This document shows, piece by piece, positions 35,103-44,932 of a DNA stretch of 64,000 nucleotides. The stretch is taken from NCBI RefSeq assembly GCF_000296215.2, contig NZ_CP013949.1:1977501-2041500 (forward strand). Direction: 5' to 3'. The translations under genes and the position numbers were made by a program. Within the stretch, counting starts at the first letter, position 1. Each line of letters opens with the position of its first letter. Source of the stretch: Bradyrhizobium sp. CCGE-LA001. GTDB taxonomy: Bacteria > Pseudomonadota > Alphaproteobacteria > Rhizobiales > Xanthobacteraceae. The notes under the pieces were generated by a model. That model saw only the letters and a program-made list of their open reading frames with translations. It was not told where the DNA came from and ran no database searches.

Positions 35103-35945
35103 TCACACTTCCCGCCGGCTCAAGAACGCCAGCCGCTCGAACAGATGCACGTCCTGCTCGTTCTTGAGCAAGGCGCCGTGCAGCGGCGGGATCAGCTTGC
35201 GCGGGTCGCGCTCGCGCAGCTGCTCGGCGCTCATGTCCTCGTTGAGCAGGAGCTTGAGCCAGTCCAAAAGCTCGGACGTGGACGGCTTCTTCTTCAGCCC
35301 GGGCACCTCGCGCACCTCGAAGAAGATGCGCAGCGCCTCTTCCACCAGGCGCTTCTTGATGCCGGGGAAGTGGACGTCGACGATGCGATGCATGGTGTCG
35401 GCATCGGGAAACTTGATGTAGTGGAAGAAGCAGCGGCGCAGGAAGGCGTCCGGCAGCTCCTTCTCGTTGTTGGAGGTGATCATCATGATCGGGCGCTGCT
35501 TCGCCTTGATCGTCTCGCCGGTCTCGTAGACGTGGAATTCCATGCGGTCGAGCTCGAGCAGGAGGTCGTTCGGGAATTCGATGTCGGCCTTGTCGATCTC
35601 GTCGATCAGCAGCACCGGGCGCTGCTCGGCCGTGAAGGCCTCCCACAGCTTGCCGCGCTTGATGTAGTTCCTGATGTCGGACACGCGGGCATCGCCGAGC
35701 TGGCTGTCGCGCAGGCGCGACACCGCGTCGTATTCGTAGAGGCCCTGCTGCGCCTTGGTGGTGGACTTGATGTGCCAGGTCAGCAGCGGCGCGTTCAGCG
35801 CCTTCGCCACTTCCTCCGCCAGCACCGTCTTGCCGGTGCCGGGCTCGCCCTTGATGAGGAGCGGGCGCTCCAGCACGATCGAAGCATTGACGGCGACCTT
35901 GAGATCGTCGGTCGCAACATAGTCCTTGGTGCCGGTAAACTTCAT
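35103..35945 (-). CDS. MoxR family AAA+ ATPase
   Basis: 280 residues. Walker A LLIKGEPGTGKTVLAEE (about 30-45), Walker B VLLIDEIDKADIEF, sensor 1 MMITSNNEKELPDAFLRRC with the arginine finger. MoxR ATPases act as chaperones that activate or insert cofactors in partner complexes and nearly always pair with VWA-domain proteins; a CoxE-like VWA gene lies 470 bases away on the other strand. The ATG at 35945 with AAGGACGAG upstream is preferred to a start 13 codons earlier. A GlsB-like gene lies upstream on the same strand (105-base gap). Confidence 0.92.
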   Translation of the reverse strand: MKFTGTKDYVATDDLKVAVNASIVLERPLLIKGEPGTGKTVLAEEVAKALNAPLLTWHIKSTTKAQQGLYEYDAVSRLRDSQLGDARVSDIRNYIKRGKLWEAFTAEQRPVLLIDEIDKADIEFPNDLLLELDRMEFHVYETGETIKAKQRPIMMITSNNEKELPDAFLRRCFFHYIKFPDADTMHRIVDVHFPGIKKRLVEEALRIFFEVREVPGLKKKPSTSELLDWLKLLLNEDMSAEQLRERDPRKLIPPLHGALLKNEQDVHLFERLAFLSRREV

Positions 35946-36050
35946 CGCTCGTCCTTGTTGGTCGTCGTTGCCAGGCATTGCCAATTCATTGCCGTGGTCA
36001 CGACAAGCGAACGGCCGCTCGCGGCGGCCGTTCCTGGGTCGGTCAGGCTT

Positions 36051-36296
36051 TCAGACCCGTTTTATCAGCGAAAGGATCACGAGCACAATCACCGCGCCGA
36101 TCGTGGCATCGACGATGGCGCCGATCGTGCCGGTTGCCAGCTGGATGTGCAGCTGTGGCAGGACCCAGCTCGCCACCAGCGCGCCGATGATGCCGACGAC
36201 GATGTTGCCGACCAGCCCAAATCCCGCCCCGTGGACAATCTTGCCTGCAAGCCAGCCTGCGATCGCGCCGATGATGAGCGCTGCGAGAATTCCCAT
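36051..36296 (-). CDS. GlsB/YeaQ/YmgE family membrane protein
   Basis: 81 residues, three hydrophobic Gly-rich helices (ILAALIIGAIAGWLAGKIV, LVGNIVVGIIGALVASWVL, IVDATIGAVIVLVILSLI). The GWLAGKIVHGAGFGLVGNIVVGIIGA pattern is diagnostic of this transglycosylase-associated/stress protein family, whose function is unknown. GGGGA precedes the ATG. It lies between the MoxR gene and the divergent VWA gene. Confidence 0.9.
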   Translation of the reverse strand: MGILAALIIGAIAGWLAGKIVHGAGFGLVGNIVVGIIGALVASWVLPQLHIQLATGTIGAIVDATIGAVIVLVILSLIKRV

Positions 36297-36418
36297 TGCA
36301 AACGTCCCCAAAACAACCCCGTATGGCGTCAATTCTAGAGCAAAATGCCTGGCGGTCCAGCGCGGAGCAGGGGCTTCCGCCCCTTGACGTTCGCCCCCCG
36401 ACGGGCAATCTGTCACCC

Positions 36419-37594
36419 ATGTTCCTGCAATTCTTCACCTCTCTGCGCGACGCGCAGGTCCCCGTGACGCTGCGCGAATACCTCACGCTGATGGAGGCGC
36501 TCGACGCTGACCTCGCGGACTACACGGTCGAGAACTTCTATTATCTGTCGCGCGCTTCGCTGGTGAAGGACGAGCGCAATCTCGACAAGTTCGATCGTGT
36601 CTTCGGCACGGTGTTCAAGGGGCTGGAAAGCCTGCTCGAGGCTATGGACAAGGCTGAGATTCCCGAGGAGTGGCTGAAGAAGCTCGCCGAGAAGTACCTG
36701 ACGGAAGAAGAGAAGAAGCAGATCGAGGCCATGGGCTGGGACAAGCTCATGGAGACCTTGAAGAAGCGCCTCGAGGAGCAGAAGGGCCGGCACCAGGGCG
36801 GCTCGAAATGGATCGGCGCCGCCGGCACCTCGCCATTCGGCGCCCACGGCTACAATCCCGAAGGCGTGCGCATCGGCCAGGAGAAGAACCGCAATAACCG
36901 CGCCGTGAAAGTGTGGGACAAGCGCGAGTTCAGGGATCTCGACGGCAATGTCGAGCTCGGCATCCGCAACATCAAGGTGGCGCTGCGGCGCCTGCGCAAA
37001 TTCGCGCGCACCGGCGCGCCCGACGAGCTCGATCTCGACACCACCATTCGCGAGACCGCCAATCACGGCTATCTCGACGTGCACATGCGCCCCGAGCGGC
37101 GCAATGCGGTGAAGCTCCTGGTGTTCTTCGACATCGGCGGCTCCATGGACGCGCATATCGAGCAGGTCGAGGAGCTGTTCTCGGCGGCGAAGAGCGAGTT
37201 CAAGCACATGGAGTATTTCTACTTCCACAACTGCCTCTATGAAGGCGTGTGGAAGCAGAACAAGCGCCGCTTCACCGACCGCACGCCGACCTGGGACGTG
37301 CTGCACAAATACCCGCACGACTACAAGGTCGTGTTCGTCGGCGACGCCTCGATGTCGCCTTACGAGATCATGGTGCCCGGCGGCTCGGTCGAGCACGTCA
37401 ACGAGGAGCCGGGCTCGGTCTGGCTCGATCGCATCATCCGCACCTATCCGCATACGGTTTGGCTGAACCCGGTGCAGCAGAAGCATTGGGACTATTCAGA
37501 ATCCACCACCATCATCAAGCGCATCTTCGCCAACCGGATGTATCCGATCACGATCGAGGGGTTGGAAGGTGCGATGAAGGAATTGACGCACTGA
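36419..37594 (+). CDS. VWA domain-containing CoxE-like protein
   Basis: 391 residues. N-terminal CoxE-type helical region (FFTSLRDAQVPVTLREYLTL), a highly charged, probably coiled-coil segment (about 75-125), then a von Willebrand A domain. Its metal-ion site starts DIGGSMD (Asp238-Gly240-Ser242), so the first Ser of the canonical DxSxS is replaced by Gly. VFVGDASMSPYEI supplies later MIDAS-like residues. It is the expected partner of the MoxR ATPase at 35103, although the two are here divergent rather than in one operon. The ATG at 36419 is the family start; the upstream open frame overlaps the GlsB gene. Confidence 0.88.
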   Translation: MFLQFFTSLRDAQVPVTLREYLTLMEALDADLADYTVENFYYLSRASLVKDERNLDKFDRVFGTVFKGLESLLEAMDKAEIPEEWLKKLAEKYLTEEEKKQIEAMGWDKLMETLKKRLEEQKGRHQGGSKWIGAAGTSPFGAHGYNPEGVRIGQEKNRNNRAVKVWDKREFRDLDGNVELGIRNIKVALRRLRKFARTGAPDELDLDTTIRETANHGYLDVHMRPERRNAVKLLVFFDIGGSMDAHIEQVEELFSAAKSEFKHMEYFYFHNCLYEGVWKQNKRRFTDRTPTWDVLHKYPHDYKVVFVGDASMSPYEIMVPGGSVEHVNEEPGSVWLDRIIRTYPHTVWLNPVQQKHWDYSESTTIIKRIFANRMYPITIEGLEGAMKELTH

Positions 37595-37635
37595 TGCATG
37601 ATTGAATCTGGCTCTATCGGCGACGGGACTGCGCT

Positions 37636-37766
37636 TCCTCCCCCGCTTGCGGGGGAGGGTTGGGGAGAGGGTCTCTCCACGAGCGAAGGCTCCCCAAGAG
37701 GAGAGAGCCCTCACCCGCCGCGCTCTCCGAGCGCGTCGACCACTCCCGCAAGCGGGAGAGGTGACC
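37636..37766. repeat. Palindromic repeat (ctcccgcaagcgggag type)
   Basis: About 130 bases: left block TCCTCCCCCGCTTGCGGGGG and AGGGT, right block ACTCCCGCAAGCGGGAGAGG, with middle arms GGGAGAGGGTCTCTCC / GGAGAGAGCCCTCACCC. Each end is itself a perfect small hairpin (CCCCCGCTTGCGGGGG and CTCCCGCAAGCGGGAG). It lies between the VWA gene and the rhodanese gene. Confidence 0.85.
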
Positions 37767-37818
37767 TCCACCTCCGGCAGATCGCCTGGGGCGACGACGC
37801 AACAAGAGGGAGAACCAT

Positions 37819-38232
37819 ATGCCCCAGACCATCACCCGCGGCATCAAGGCGCTGATCGACGAGGCCAATGCCGAGATCGAGACGCTCAACGCCAAGGACG
37901 CCATCGAGATCTCCAAGAACGGCGACGTCGTCATCGTCGACATCCGCGATCCCCGCGAGATCGAGCGCGACGGCCGCATTCCCGGCGCGTTCGCCTGCAC
38001 CCGCGGCATGCTCGAATTCTGGATCGATCCGCAGAGCCCCTACGCCAAGCCGATCTTCCAGGAGGACAAGAAGTTCGTCTTCCACTGCGCCGGGGGCTTG
38101 CGCTCCGCGCTCGCGGCCAAGACCGCGCAAGACATGGGGTTGAAGCCTGTCGCCCACATCGCCGGCGGCTACGCCGCCTGGCGCGATGCCGGTGGGCCGA
38201 CGGAGCAGTGGATGCCGAAGAAGAAGGGGTGA
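37819..38232 (+). CDS. Single-domain rhodanese-like protein
   Basis: 137 residues, one rhodanese domain. The persulfide-carrying cysteine is Cys90 in FHCAGGLRSALAA, a six-residue active loop typical of small thiosulfate/sulfane-sulfur transferases. IVDIRDPREIERDGRIPGA is the family's first conserved block and HIAGGYAAWRDAGGP the last. It is cytosolic. It precedes a second sulfurtransferase (sseA) on the same strand, separated by a palindromic repeat. Confidence 0.92.
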   Translation: MPQTITRGIKALIDEANAEIETLNAKDAIEISKNGDVVIVDIRDPREIERDGRIPGAFACTRGMLEFWIDPQSPYAKPIFQEDKKFVFHCAGGLRSALAAKTAQDMGLKPVAHIAGGYAAWRDAGGPTEQWMPKKKG

Positions 38233-38259
38233 GGTGAACACCTCCCTCACCACATACTG

Positions 38260-38342
38260 CGTCATGCCCGGGCTTGACCCGGGCATCCACGTCTTTGCCG
38301 CGACGAAGAACGTGGATGGCCGGGACAAGCCCGGCCATGACG
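38260..38342. repeat. Palindromic repeat (cgtcatgcccgggcttgac type)
   Basis: An 83-base mirror element, CGTCATGCCCGGGCTTGACC ... GGACAAGCCCGGCCATGACG, with inner arms GCATCCACG / CGTGGATGG. Nearly the same as 4533-4622, 39240-39325 and 48582-48663. It separates the rhodanese gene from sseA. Confidence 0.92.
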
Positions 38343-38367
38343 ACTGAGACAATTGCTGGAGCATGCA

Positions 38368-39222
38368 GTGACCGCCACCGATCCCCTCGTCTCCACCGAA
38401 TGGCTCGCCGCACACATCAACGACGCCAACGTCAAGATCCTCGACGCCAGCTTCAAGCTGCCAGGCGTGCTGCCGCTGCCGAAGGACGACTATCTCGCCA
38501 CCCATCTGCCCGATGCGGCCTTCTTCGACGTCGATGCAGTGTCGGATCATTCCAATCCGCTGCCGCACATGTATCCGAGCGCCGAGCAGTTCGGCCGCGA
38601 CATCGGCAACCTCGGCATCACCAACGCCGACACCGTCGTGCTCTACGATGCCGGCGGCTGGGTCGCAGCGCCCCGCGCGTGGTGGATGTTCCTGGCCTTC
38701 GGCCACACCAATGTGCGCATCCTCAACGGCGGCCTGAAGAAATGGCGTGCCGAGGGGCGTCCGGTCGAAAGCGGCGAGGTGAAGCCGAAGCCGGCGACGT
38801 TTAGGGCGAGCTACGACGCCAAGCGCGTGCGCAGCATGCAGCAGCTGATCGCCAACGTCGAAAGCCGTGCCGAGCAGGTGATCGATGCGCGCGCCGCCGA
38901 CCGTTTCGAGGGCCGCGCGCCGGAGCCCCGGCCGGGCATCCGCTCCGGCCACATCCCCGGCGCCCGCAACGTGCCTTACAATCTGCTGTTCGACGCCGCG
39001 ACCGGTGAGATGAAGCCGCTCGACGATCTCCGCGCCGCCTTCACGAGTGCCGGCGTCAAGCTGGACGCGCCGATCGTGACGAGCTGCGGCTCGGGCGTGT
39101 CGGCCGGCGTGCTGACGCTCGCGCTCTATCGCTTGGGGATTACCGACACCGCGCTCTATGACGGCTCATGGTCGGAATGGGGCCAGGAGAAGGGCCCGCC
39201 GATCGCGACCGGTCCGGCGTAA
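38368..39222 (+). CDS. sseA: 3-mercaptopyruvate sulfurtransferase
   Basis: 284 residues, two tandem rhodanese domains; only the second is active. The catalytic Cys240 lies in TSCGSGVSAGVL; the CGSGV-type loop is characteristic of mercaptopyruvate rather than thiosulfate sulfurtransferases. Conserved segments HLPDAAFFDVDAVSD and RSGHIPGARNVPY mark each domain. The start is a GTG (38368) with GGAG eight bases upstream; a TTG five codons earlier is possible. Flanked on both sides by near-identical palindromic repeats. Confidence 0.92.
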   Translation: MTATDPLVSTEWLAAHINDANVKILDASFKLPGVLPLPKDDYLATHLPDAAFFDVDAVSDHSNPLPHMYPSAEQFGRDIGNLGITNADTVVLYDAGGWVAAPRAWWMFLAFGHTNVRILNGGLKKWRAEGRPVESGEVKPKPATFRASYDAKRVRSMQQLIANVESRAEQVIDARAADRFEGRAPEPRPGIRSGHIPGARNVPYNLLFDAATGEMKPLDDLRAAFTSAGVKLDAPIVTSCGSGVSAGVLTLALYRLGITDTALYDGSWSEWGQEKGPPIATGPA

Positions 39223-39239
39223 ACTCGCTGTTTCCACAT

Positions 39240-39325
39240 CGTCATGGCCGGGCTTGACCCGGCCATCCACGCCTTGAGGCGCGGTACACAGAACGTGGAT
39301 GCCCGGGACAAGCCCGGGCATGACG
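39240..39325. repeat. Palindromic repeat (cgtcatggccgggcttgac type)
   Basis: An 86-base element: CGTCATGGCCGGGCTTGACC ... GGACAAGCCCGGGCATGACG with inner CATCCACG / CGTGGATG. Its arms are swapped in comparison with the copy at 38260 (GGCC left and GGGC right instead of the reverse), so the two copies face opposite ways around sseA. Confidence 0.9.
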
Positions 39326-39363
39326 ATCTCTTCGAAATGATTGTTAGCCGCAAAGAAGGCGCG

Positions 39364-40215
39364 TCACCGCGCGCGCGTGGTCGTCGTCGCGAAGGTCTGC
39401 TGCTGTCCGAACGGATCGAGTTGTTGCTGCAGCTGCTGAGGCGGCGGACGGCGCACCACGCGCTGCCGCTTCTTGGCTTTGGCCTTCGCCTTGGGCTTGG
39501 TCGCCTTGCTGTCCGCCTTGGCTTTCGCCGGTGCATCCTTCACGGACGTCGCCGCCGGATCGTTCAGCGCGGCCAGCTTGGCAGACGCGATGTCGAGCGC
39601 TGAGGAGGCGAGGGCGGCATCGGAGACAGCCGGCACCGGCTCGTCGGCCGGCTTGACCTCGGGGACCGCGGCCGTGGTGTCGTCAGGCGTGAGCGTGTCG
39701 GTGGGCGCCGCTGCTGCGACCTCCACGGTCGCGTCGGGCTTGGCCGGTTCGAGCGCAGCGACCTCAGCCGGCGGTGCAATGACCGTGGACTGAGCGTCGG
39801 CTTCGGTCGCCACTGCGGCGACCTGCTCCGGCTCGCTCACTGGAAGCCCAATGGTCGGTATCTGGTCGCGCAGGGAGAGCTCCGGCTCGGCCACCTCAGG
39901 CTCGGCCCGCAACACCGCGAGCACCGGCTGGGCCGGCTCGGGGGCCTGGGCAAACACCTTCTCCTTCGGGCCGTGCCGCCAGGAGGGGTTGCTGACATAC
40001 TGCTCATGGCTCGCCCGCAGCAGCGCGGCGGCCCCTAGGCCGAACACCAGGATGGACGTTGACAGCAGGATCGCGGCAAACAGGAAGCGAAAGCCGGGAA
40101 GCATCGGACGGGTTGCGAATTTCCGCCCCGGCGGCGAGGTGGCCGGGGCCCATGAGCCATCTGAACGCGGTGACGGTACTGATTGCCGCGTTCGCCGCGC
40201 GGGATCGAAGCTCAA
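39364..40215 (-). CDS. Pro/Ala-rich single-pass membrane protein of unknown function
   Basis: One transmembrane helix (FRFLFAAILLSTSILVFGLGAAALL) is followed by about 200 residues of low-complexity Ala/Pro/Glu/Val-rich sequence, a Lys/Ala-rich segment (AKAKADSKATKPKAKAKAKKRQ) and a Gln-rich tail. The layout suggests a membrane-anchored extended or disordered periplasmic protein. The start is uncertain: a TTG at 40215 gives 283 residues, and an ATG at 40104 (MLPGFRFLF) gives 246; neither has a clear ribosome site. No family is recognised. Confidence 0.62.
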   Translation of the reverse strand: MSFDPARRTRQSVPSPRSDGSWAPATSPPGRKFATRPMLPGFRFLFAAILLSTSILVFGLGAAALLRASHEQYVSNPSWRHGPKEKVFAQAPEPAQPVLAVLRAEPEVAEPELSLRDQIPTIGLPVSEPEQVAAVATEADAQSTVIAPPAEVAALEPAKPDATVEVAAAAPTDTLTPDDTTAAVPEVKPADEPVPAVSDAALASSALDIASAKLAALNDPAATSVKDAPAKAKADSKATKPKAKAKAKKRQRVVRRPPPQQLQQQLDPFGQQQTFATTTTRAR

Positions 40216-40468
40216 AGCAGTGGCGAATCAGGCTGATTCGACCATATCGCAACGTCTCACCGCCGCTTCCTAAATTCGGGGCCGAAGACTCCGGCAATTG
40301 ACGGTGCAATGCGATTTCCGCCCCGTGATGCAACGGGGCAACGGTAGTCTTGCGGATCACAAATCGGCAAATCCGGCGCAAATAGGCCTGATATGTCTTG
40401 AATGTGCCGCTATCTTCCGTCATCTGGCCGTTAACGGTCCGGACGGGCTTGGGGACTATACAAGAGCG

Positions 40469-41671
40469 ATGATGATCAAACATTTTCTGACGATATGCGC
40501 TGCCGCAACAGTCGCTGCGGCGGGAACCTCGCTCGCGCAGGCTCAGAGCTATCCAGTCCAGCAGGTGCCGAGCTATGGCGCCCCGGCCGAATATCGGCCC
40601 GGCGATCGCACGCCCAATTTCGACGCGCTGGAGGATGATGACGACGCGATGCCGCAGGCATCCTTGCCGCCGCCCGGCCCGGTCGATGATCCCCGCTATG
40701 GCCGCCCGATGGGCGCGCCGCCGGTCTATTCGGCGGCTCCGCCGCAGGGCCCGGTGATGTCGCCGGATGATCCGCGTTATGGCCGTCCGGCTGGCGCGCC
40801 ACCGGTCTACTCGGCCGCACCGCAAGGCCCGGTGATGTCGCCCGACGATCCCCGCTACGGCCGTCCGGCCGGTCCGCCGCCGGTGATCTATGCCAACCGT
40901 CCGGGCCAGGGCCAGGCTCCGGCCAATGACGGCCTGCGTCCGCCGGAAGCCGTGGGCGGTCCCGCCGCGACCGGAACGGTCCAGGCTGGGCAGCCGCCCG
41001 TCGGTACCGATGGTCGCCCGGTGACGTTGGCCGCGCTGCCGCCCGAGGAGCAGCCCGATGCTGCGCCGGTGCAGCTGCCGCCGAACCTGCGCCGCCAGGA
41101 GGTCTCGTTCCAGACCAAGGAGCCTGCCGGCACGCTCGTGGTCGATACGCCGAACACCTACCTCTATTACGTGCTCGGCAATGGCCGTGCGATCCGCTAC
41201 GGCGTCCGCGTCGGTCGCGACGGCTTCACCTGGACCGGCGTGCAGAAGATCACCCGAAAGGCCGAGTGGCCGGATTGGCATCCGCCGACCGAGATGATCG
41301 AGCGCCAGCCCTATCTGCCGCGCTTCATGGCCGGCGGCCCGGGCAATCCGCTTGGTGCCCGCGCCATGTATCTCGGCTCGACCGTCTACCGCATCCACGG
41401 CACCAACCAGCCTTCGACCATCGGCAAGTTCGTGTCGTCGGGTTGTATCGGCATGCTGAACGAGGACGTCTCCGACCTGTTCGACCGCGTCAAGGTCGGC
41501 ACCCGCGTGGTCGTGATGCCGGGTGGTCCGCCGCCGGGAACGGCGACCGCCTCCGCCGCGCCGACGCCGGGTGCTGCCGGTCCGGCCCCGATGGCCGCGC
41601 AGGCTGGCCCCGTTCCGGGCACGCAGCCGACCGTGGTGCCGCCGCTGCCCGCGCCGGTCACCGTGCGCTGA
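40469..41671 (+). CDS. L,D-transpeptidase (YkuD/ErfK type) with proline-rich tandem repeats
   Basis: 400 residues, secreted (signal peptide ending SLAQA-QS). L,D-transpeptidases make 3-3 cross-links in peptidoglycan or attach proteins to it. The catalytic block is YRIHGTNQPSTIGKFVSSGCIGM, with His310 and Cys326. Between the signal peptide and the enzyme (about 72-145) are three imperfect copies of a ~26-residue unit built on DDPRYGRPxGAPPVYSAAPQ. A Pro/Ala-rich tail follows the enzyme. The repeats may span the wall or bind a partner (inference). Two adjacent ATGs start the gene. Confidence 0.92.
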   Translation: MMIKHFLTICAAATVAAAGTSLAQAQSYPVQQVPSYGAPAEYRPGDRTPNFDALEDDDDAMPQASLPPPGPVDDPRYGRPMGAPPVYSAAPPQGPVMSPDDPRYGRPAGAPPVYSAAPQGPVMSPDDPRYGRPAGPPPVIYANRPGQGQAPANDGLRPPEAVGGPAATGTVQAGQPPVGTDGRPVTLAALPPEEQPDAAPVQLPPNLRRQEVSFQTKEPAGTLVVDTPNTYLYYVLGNGRAIRYGVRVGRDGFTWTGVQKITRKAEWPDWHPPTEMIERQPYLPRFMAGGPGNPLGARAMYLGSTVYRIHGTNQPSTIGKFVSSGCIGMLNEDVSDLFDRVKVGTRVVVMPGGPPPGTATASAAPTPGAAGPAPMAAQAGPVPGTQPTVVPPLPAPVTVR

Positions 41672-41696
41672 GCGCGCCGAGAATATTCAGATTGCA

Positions 41697-41723
41697 GAAG
41701 GGCGTGCCATCGGCACGCCCTTC
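41697..41723. terminator. Hairpin between convergent genes
   Basis: GAAGGGCGTGCC-ATC-GGCACGCCCTTC is a perfect 12-base stem with a three-base loop. It lies between the stop codons of the L,D-transpeptidase (plus) and hydroxyacid dehydrogenase (minus) genes, so it can serve both transcripts. It lacks a run of T, so its strength is uncertain. Confidence 0.75.
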
Positions 41724-41728
41724 GTCGT

Positions 41729-42697
41729 TCAGGCCAGCTTGCGCGGCAGCTCACTGCCTTTGGTGAAAGCGTCGATCGTCTCGACCATCTGGCCGTAATG
41801 GATGCGCAGTCCGTCCGTGGTGGCGTAGCCCAGATGCGGCGTCAGGACGACATTGTCGAGCTTGCGGAAGGGATGATCGACCGGCAGCGGCTCGGCCGAG
41901 AAGACGTCGATGCCGGCGCCTGCGATTGTCCTCTGCTGCAAGGCCTCGAGCAGCGCCGCCTCATCGACAATCGGCCCGCGCGCGGTGTTGACGAGAAAGG
42001 CGGTCGGCTTCATCCGCGCGAGATCGGCGCGGCCAACCAGTCCGCGCGAGCGCTCGCTGAGCACCACGTGGATGGTGACGATATCGGCCTTGGCGAACAG
42101 CTCGTCCTTGGTGGCGTAGCCGACGCCGGCTTCCTTGCACTTCTCCGGCGTGAGGTTCGGGCTCCAGGCGATCACGTTCATGCCGAACGCCTTGGCGATC
42201 CCGGCCATCTTGCTGCCGAGCTTGCCGAGCCCGACGATGCCGAGGGTCAGCCCCTCGATCTCGATGCCGGCGAAGGTCTGCCAGGGCTTGCCGTCATGCA
42301 TGCGCGCATTCTCGCGGCCGATGCCGCGGGTCAGCTCCAGGATCAGGCCCATGGTGAGCGGGGCGGTCGGGTCGCGCGAATATTGCGTGCCGCCGACGGC
42401 GACGCCGCGCGCCTTCGCTGCTTCCAAGTCGATCGCGGCATTGCGCATGCCCGAGGTCAGCAGCAGCTTGAGCTTCGGCAAGCGATCGAGCAGGCCCTTT
42501 GGAAATGGCGTGCGCTCACGCATCGCGCAGATGATCTCGAAGTCGGCCAGCGCACTTGCCGCGGCCTGCTCGGAGGCAAAGGGGTGGCTGAATACGGTGA
42601 CATCGATGCGGTCCGACAGTTTTTCCCAGTCGGCGACGTCGAGCGCGAGGTTGAAATAGTCGTCGAGAATTGCACAGCGCAGCCGCGTCATCAGCAT
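41729..42697 (-). CDS. D-2-hydroxyacid dehydrogenase (NAD-dependent)
   Basis: 322 residues. NAD-binding Rossmann motif LGIVGLGKLGSKMAGIAK (about 150), catalytic Arg in LVNTARGPIVDE, Glu in DVFSAEPLPVD and His in VVLTPHLGYATTDG, all in the standard order of D-isomer-specific 2-hydroxyacid dehydrogenases. The substrate is not determinable. Two in-frame ATGs lie six bases apart (42697, 42691); the second gives the more typical MTRLRCAILDDY start. Confidence 0.9.
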   Translation of the reverse strand: MLMTRLRCAILDDYFNLALDVADWEKLSDRIDVTVFSHPFASEQAAASALADFEIICAMRERTPFPKGLLDRLPKLKLLLTSGMRNAAIDLEAAKARGVAVGGTQYSRDPTAPLTMGLILELTRGIGRENARMHDGKPWQTFAGIEIEGLTLGIVGLGKLGSKMAGIAKAFGMNVIAWSPNLTPEKCKEAGVGYATKDELFAKADIVTIHVVLSERSRGLVGRADLARMKPTAFLVNTARGPIVDEAALLEALQQRTIAGAGIDVFSAEPLPVDHPFRKLDNVVLTPHLGYATTDGLRIHYGQMVETIDAFTKGSELPRKLA

Positions 42698-42824
42698 TCA
42701 TCCATGGCGAGAGGTGACGGTGGCAGGCGAGGGCGCCATCGTCGGAACCGGCGCCATGGTTGCGCGCAATCGCAGCTGCGCGCAAGCAGCTAGCGACTTC
42801 AAAAATCCGATAGGGGAGGCGAGT

Positions 42825-43040
42825 TCAGAGGTCGCGGGGCTTCAGGCGGAACGGCGCATCCATACCGTGCTTGGCGCGCCAGGCCGGGCCGGGGCCGCGC
42901 ATGTAGTGCAACTCGGGCCGGTACGGGTTGAACGCCGTGGCGAAGAAGCGCTTCCAGAAGCCCTTGATCTCCGAGACGAAGCCGGAGGCGTGCCCGGTTT
43001 CTGCCGGCACAGGAAGCGAGTGGGTTTCGATCAGTGCCAT
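42825..43040 (-). CDS. Small conserved protein of unknown function (71 aa)
   Basis: A 71-residue protein starting MALIETHSLPVPAETG, with aromatic/basic segments EIKGFWKRFFATAFNPYRPELHYMRG and DAPFRLKPRDL. No signal peptide, membrane helix or known domain. The coding frame has the same codon preference as the neighbours. The ribosome site is weak. Divergent from ettA with about 235 bases in between. Confidence 0.55.
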   Translation of the reverse strand: MALIETHSLPVPAETGHASGFVSEIKGFWKRFFATAFNPYRPELHYMRGPGPAWRAKHGMDAPFRLKPRDL

Positions 43041-43275
43041 GACGCTGTCTCGCCGTGCTCCCCGTTCGTTCTGAGCGGGTGGCGCTGTTTCCGCGCGAAA
43101 CCGAGCTTTGGCCTGATTTATTAAAAGATGGTTTCAATTGTTCGGATCGGCGGCGAGATGGTGTCCGAACCGTATTCATCCGTGGTGAACGGACGGAAAA
43201 CGTTGCCCTTTGGGGGCGGGATCGTTACATCGCTGGCAAAGCAAATTTCCTCAAATCGAAGGTTTCACGGGACCG

Positions 43276-44925
<1,650 letters not shown>

Positions 44926-44932
44926 TCCCGGC

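Noticed and set aside
34989..36338. Plus-strand 449-codon frame opposite the MoxR gene
   Set aside because: Antisense to MoxR, which has clear Walker motifs; begins within a palindromic repeat.
35103..39222. MoxR, VWA, rhodanese and sulfurtransferase as one new sulfur-related system
   Set aside because: MoxR is divergent, the genes are separated by repeats and each has a known stand-alone role; the neighbourhood alone does not support a single system.
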